From: Bacillus multifaciens
GTDB taxonomy: Bacteria > Bacillota > Bacilli > Bacillales > Bacillaceae_G
Length of the DNA: 44,986 nucleotides
Assembly: GCF_030756675.1 (NCBI RefSeq)
Contig: NZ_JAVBXD010000035.1
Location: 1-44,986, forward strand
Direction of reading: 5' to 3'
Both the position numbers and the translations under genes were made by a program. Each line of letters begins with the position of its first letter. Within the stretch, counting starts at the first letter, position 1. Positions 43,663 to 44,986 of this stretch are shown here, one piece after another. Under the pieces are notes generated by a model. That model was not told the origin of the DNA. It did no database searches and saw only the letters and a list, made by a program, of their open reading frames with translations.

Positions 43663-44856
43663 ATGTCAAAAATCATCGCGATTAATGCAGGAAGCTCTTC
43701 CTTAAAGTTCCAATTATTCGAAATGCCAAGTGAAACAGTATTAACAAAAGGTTTAGTAGAACGTATCGGTTTAGACGATGCTATCTTCACAATTACTGTG
43801 AATGGTGAAAAACAAACTGAAGTAACAAATATTCCAGATCATGGAGTAGCAGTTAGTATGTTACTTAATAAATTAACTGAAAATGGAATTGTGAAATCTC
43901 TTGATGAGATTAGCGGTATCGGTCACCGTGTTGTACACGGCGGTGAAAAATTTGATGATTCTGCTTTAATTACTGATGAAGTATTAGCAGAAATCGATGC
44001 TTTAAGTGAGTTAGCACCACTTCATAACCCAGCACACGTTGTTGGTATTAAAGCGTTCCAAGCAGTTCTTCCGAACGTACCATCAGTTGCAGTATTTGAT
44101 ACAGCATTCCATCAAACAATGCCGGAAGAATCTTTCTTATATAGCTTACCTTACGAATACTATGAGAAATATGGCATCCGTAAATACGGCTTCCACGGTA
44201 CTTCTCATAAGTATGTAACAGAGCGTGCAGCTGAATTATTAGGCCGTCCACTTGAAAGCTTACGTTTACTTTCTTGTCACTTAGGTAACGGTGCAAGTAT
44301 CGCAGCTGTTGAAGGCGGAAAATCTATCGATACATCTATGGGCTTCACTCCACTTGCTGGTGTAACAATGGGTACACGTTCTGGTAACCTTGACCCTGCG
44401 TTAATTCCATACATTATGAAGAAAACAGGACAATCTGTAGATGAAGTTCTGAACGTATTAAACAAGAAAAGTGGTATGTTAGGTCTTTCTGGATTCTCAA
44501 GTGACTTACGTGATATTGAGCAAGCTGAAGAAGAAGGAAATCACCGTGCAGAAGTAGCACTAGAGATCTTTATCGGCCGCATTCATAAATATATTGGTTC
44601 TTATGCAGCTCGTATGAAAGGTGTAGACGCAATCATCTTTACAGCTGGTATTGGTGAGAACAGTGCACTAATCCGTGAGCGTGTATTAGAAGGCCTTGAG
44701 TTTATGGGCGTATACTTTGATTCAAAACGTAACAATATTCGCGGCGAAGAAGCATTCATCAACTTCCCACATTCTCCAGTGAAAATTATCGTAATTCCAA
44801 CTGACGAAGAAGTTATGATTGCTCGTGACGTAGTACGTCTTGGAAATATTGGTTAA
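43663..44856 (+). CDS. ackA: Acetate kinase
   Basis: A 397-residue enzyme that interconverts acetate plus ATP and acetyl phosphate plus ADP, giving ATP during overflow metabolism. The family signature near the N-terminus is [16 protein letters not shown], the second is [11 protein letters not shown], and the nucleotide region is [17 protein letters not shown]; the active-site Arg lies in [23 protein letters not shown] precedes the ATG. It works opposite to AcsA (acetate scavenging), encoded in the same window. It is monocistronic, with its own terminator. Confidence 0.97.
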   Translation: MSKIIAINAGSSSLKFQLFEMPSETVLTKGLVERIGLDDAIFTITVNGEKQTEVTNIPDHGVAVSMLLNKLTENGIVKSLDEISGIGHRVVHGGEKFDDSALITDEVLAEIDALSELAPLHNPAHVVGIKAFQAVLPNVPSVAVFDTAFHQTMPEESFLYSLPYEYYEKYGIRKYGFHGTSHKYVTERAAELLGRPLESLRLLSCHLGNGASIAAVEGGKSIDTSMGFTPLAGVTMGTRSGNLDPALIPYIMKKTGQSVDEVLNVLNKKSGMLGLSGFSSDLRDIEQAEEEGNHRAEVALEIFIGRIHKYIGSYAARMKGVDAIIFTAGIGENSALIRERVLEGLEFMGVYFDSKRNNIRGEEAFINFPHSPVKIIVIPTDEEVMIARDVVRLGNIG

Positions 44857-44865
44857 TATATGATG

Positions 44866-44895
44866 AAAAGACGGGATGATTCCCGTCTTTTTCAG
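44866..44895 (+). terminator. Terminator of ackA
   Basis: AAAAGACGGGA pairs with TCCCGTCTTTT around a short TGAT loop, then more Ts. Confidence 0.85.
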
Positions 44896-44898
44896 AGT

Positions 44899-44925
44899 GT
44901 TGGGAAACCCTTTGGGTTTCCCAAC
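44899..44925. repeat. Perfect 12-bp hairpin after ackA
   Basis: GTTGGGAAACCC (44899-44910) and GGGTTTCCCAAC (44914-44925) are perfect inverse complements with a 3-nt TTT loop. No T tract follows on either side, and it lies just after a complete terminator. Confidence 0.8.
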
Positions 44926-44986
44926 CTCTGATGACCTTTATTGTAACTATGTATAAAAAAATTGTACGAAACAATAAAAAATAAGA

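Overview
The window is low-GC Gram-positive chromosomal DNA. Gene content and order point to the Bacillus cereus group (B. cereus, anthracis, thuringiensis, mycoides), though the species cannot be fixed from sequence alone. Supporting signs are strong purine-rich Shine-Dalgarno sites, sporulation genes (an alpha/beta SASP, ytfI-ytfJ, refZ), a T-box in front of tyrS, and several copies of a dispersed intergenic repeat resembling the bcr elements of this group. Much of the backbone follows the gene order I recall for the B. subtilis ytxG-to-ackA region: ytxG-ytxJ-aroA-ccpA, acuCBA/acsA, tyrS, rpsD, msrC-refZ-ezrA, a nifS-type desulfurase with thiI, sspA, an acyl-CoA ligase, ytcJ, nadF, ytfI-ytfJ, tpx, ytxK, ackA.

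Layout. 1-4.9 kb is accessory in character: an M3 oligoendopeptidase overlapping a phosphotransferase gene, then a SAM methyltransferase, a GNAT acetyltransferase and a small helical protein of unknown function. 5.3-6.5 kb is aminopeptidase ampS. 6.7-10.2 kb holds ytxG-ytxJ, aroA (fused chorismate mutase/DAHP synthase) and ccpA. 10.2-12.8 kb carries a GNAT, a small membrane protein, mscL and an alpha/beta hydrolase, where B. subtilis (from memory) has motPS. 12.9-17.2 kb is the acetate module, with acuABC divergent from acsA and CodY-like boxes between them. 17.4-19.5 kb has a LysE-type exporter, a decayed copy of the acsA 3' end with its own co-varied terminator, and a three-gene ECF sigma module. 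19.6-23.3 kb is T-box/tyrS, a short MscS-like channel and rpsD with an autoregulatory leader. 23.3-31 kb covers a methionine gamma-lyase, free-methionine sulfoxide reductase, refZ, ezrA, cysteine desulfurase-thiI and sspA. 31-37 kb has a CodY-boxed acyl-CoA ligase, a 2H phosphoesterase, a YtcJ amidohydrolase, NAD kinase and ytfIJ.

The most unusual gene is at 37.3-41.4 kb, between ytfJ and tpx, which I recall as neighbours in B. subtilis. It encodes a cytosolic protein of about 1372 residues: roughly 30 right-handed beta-helix coils with a near-continuous cysteine ladder, a charged linker, and two CbxX/SpoVK-class AAA+ ATPase domains. This is the best candidate here for an undescribed system.

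How the genes work together. AcsA makes acetyl-CoA from acetate and is switched by AcuA (acetylation) and AcuC (deacetylation) at a lysine visible as K549. AckA handles acetate through acetyl phosphate, and CcpA is the global carbon regulator. The desulfurase supplies sulfur to ThiI, which here lacks a rhodanese domain. EzrA and RefZ act on division. No tRNA, rRNA, CRISPR array, transposase or prophage gene was seen.
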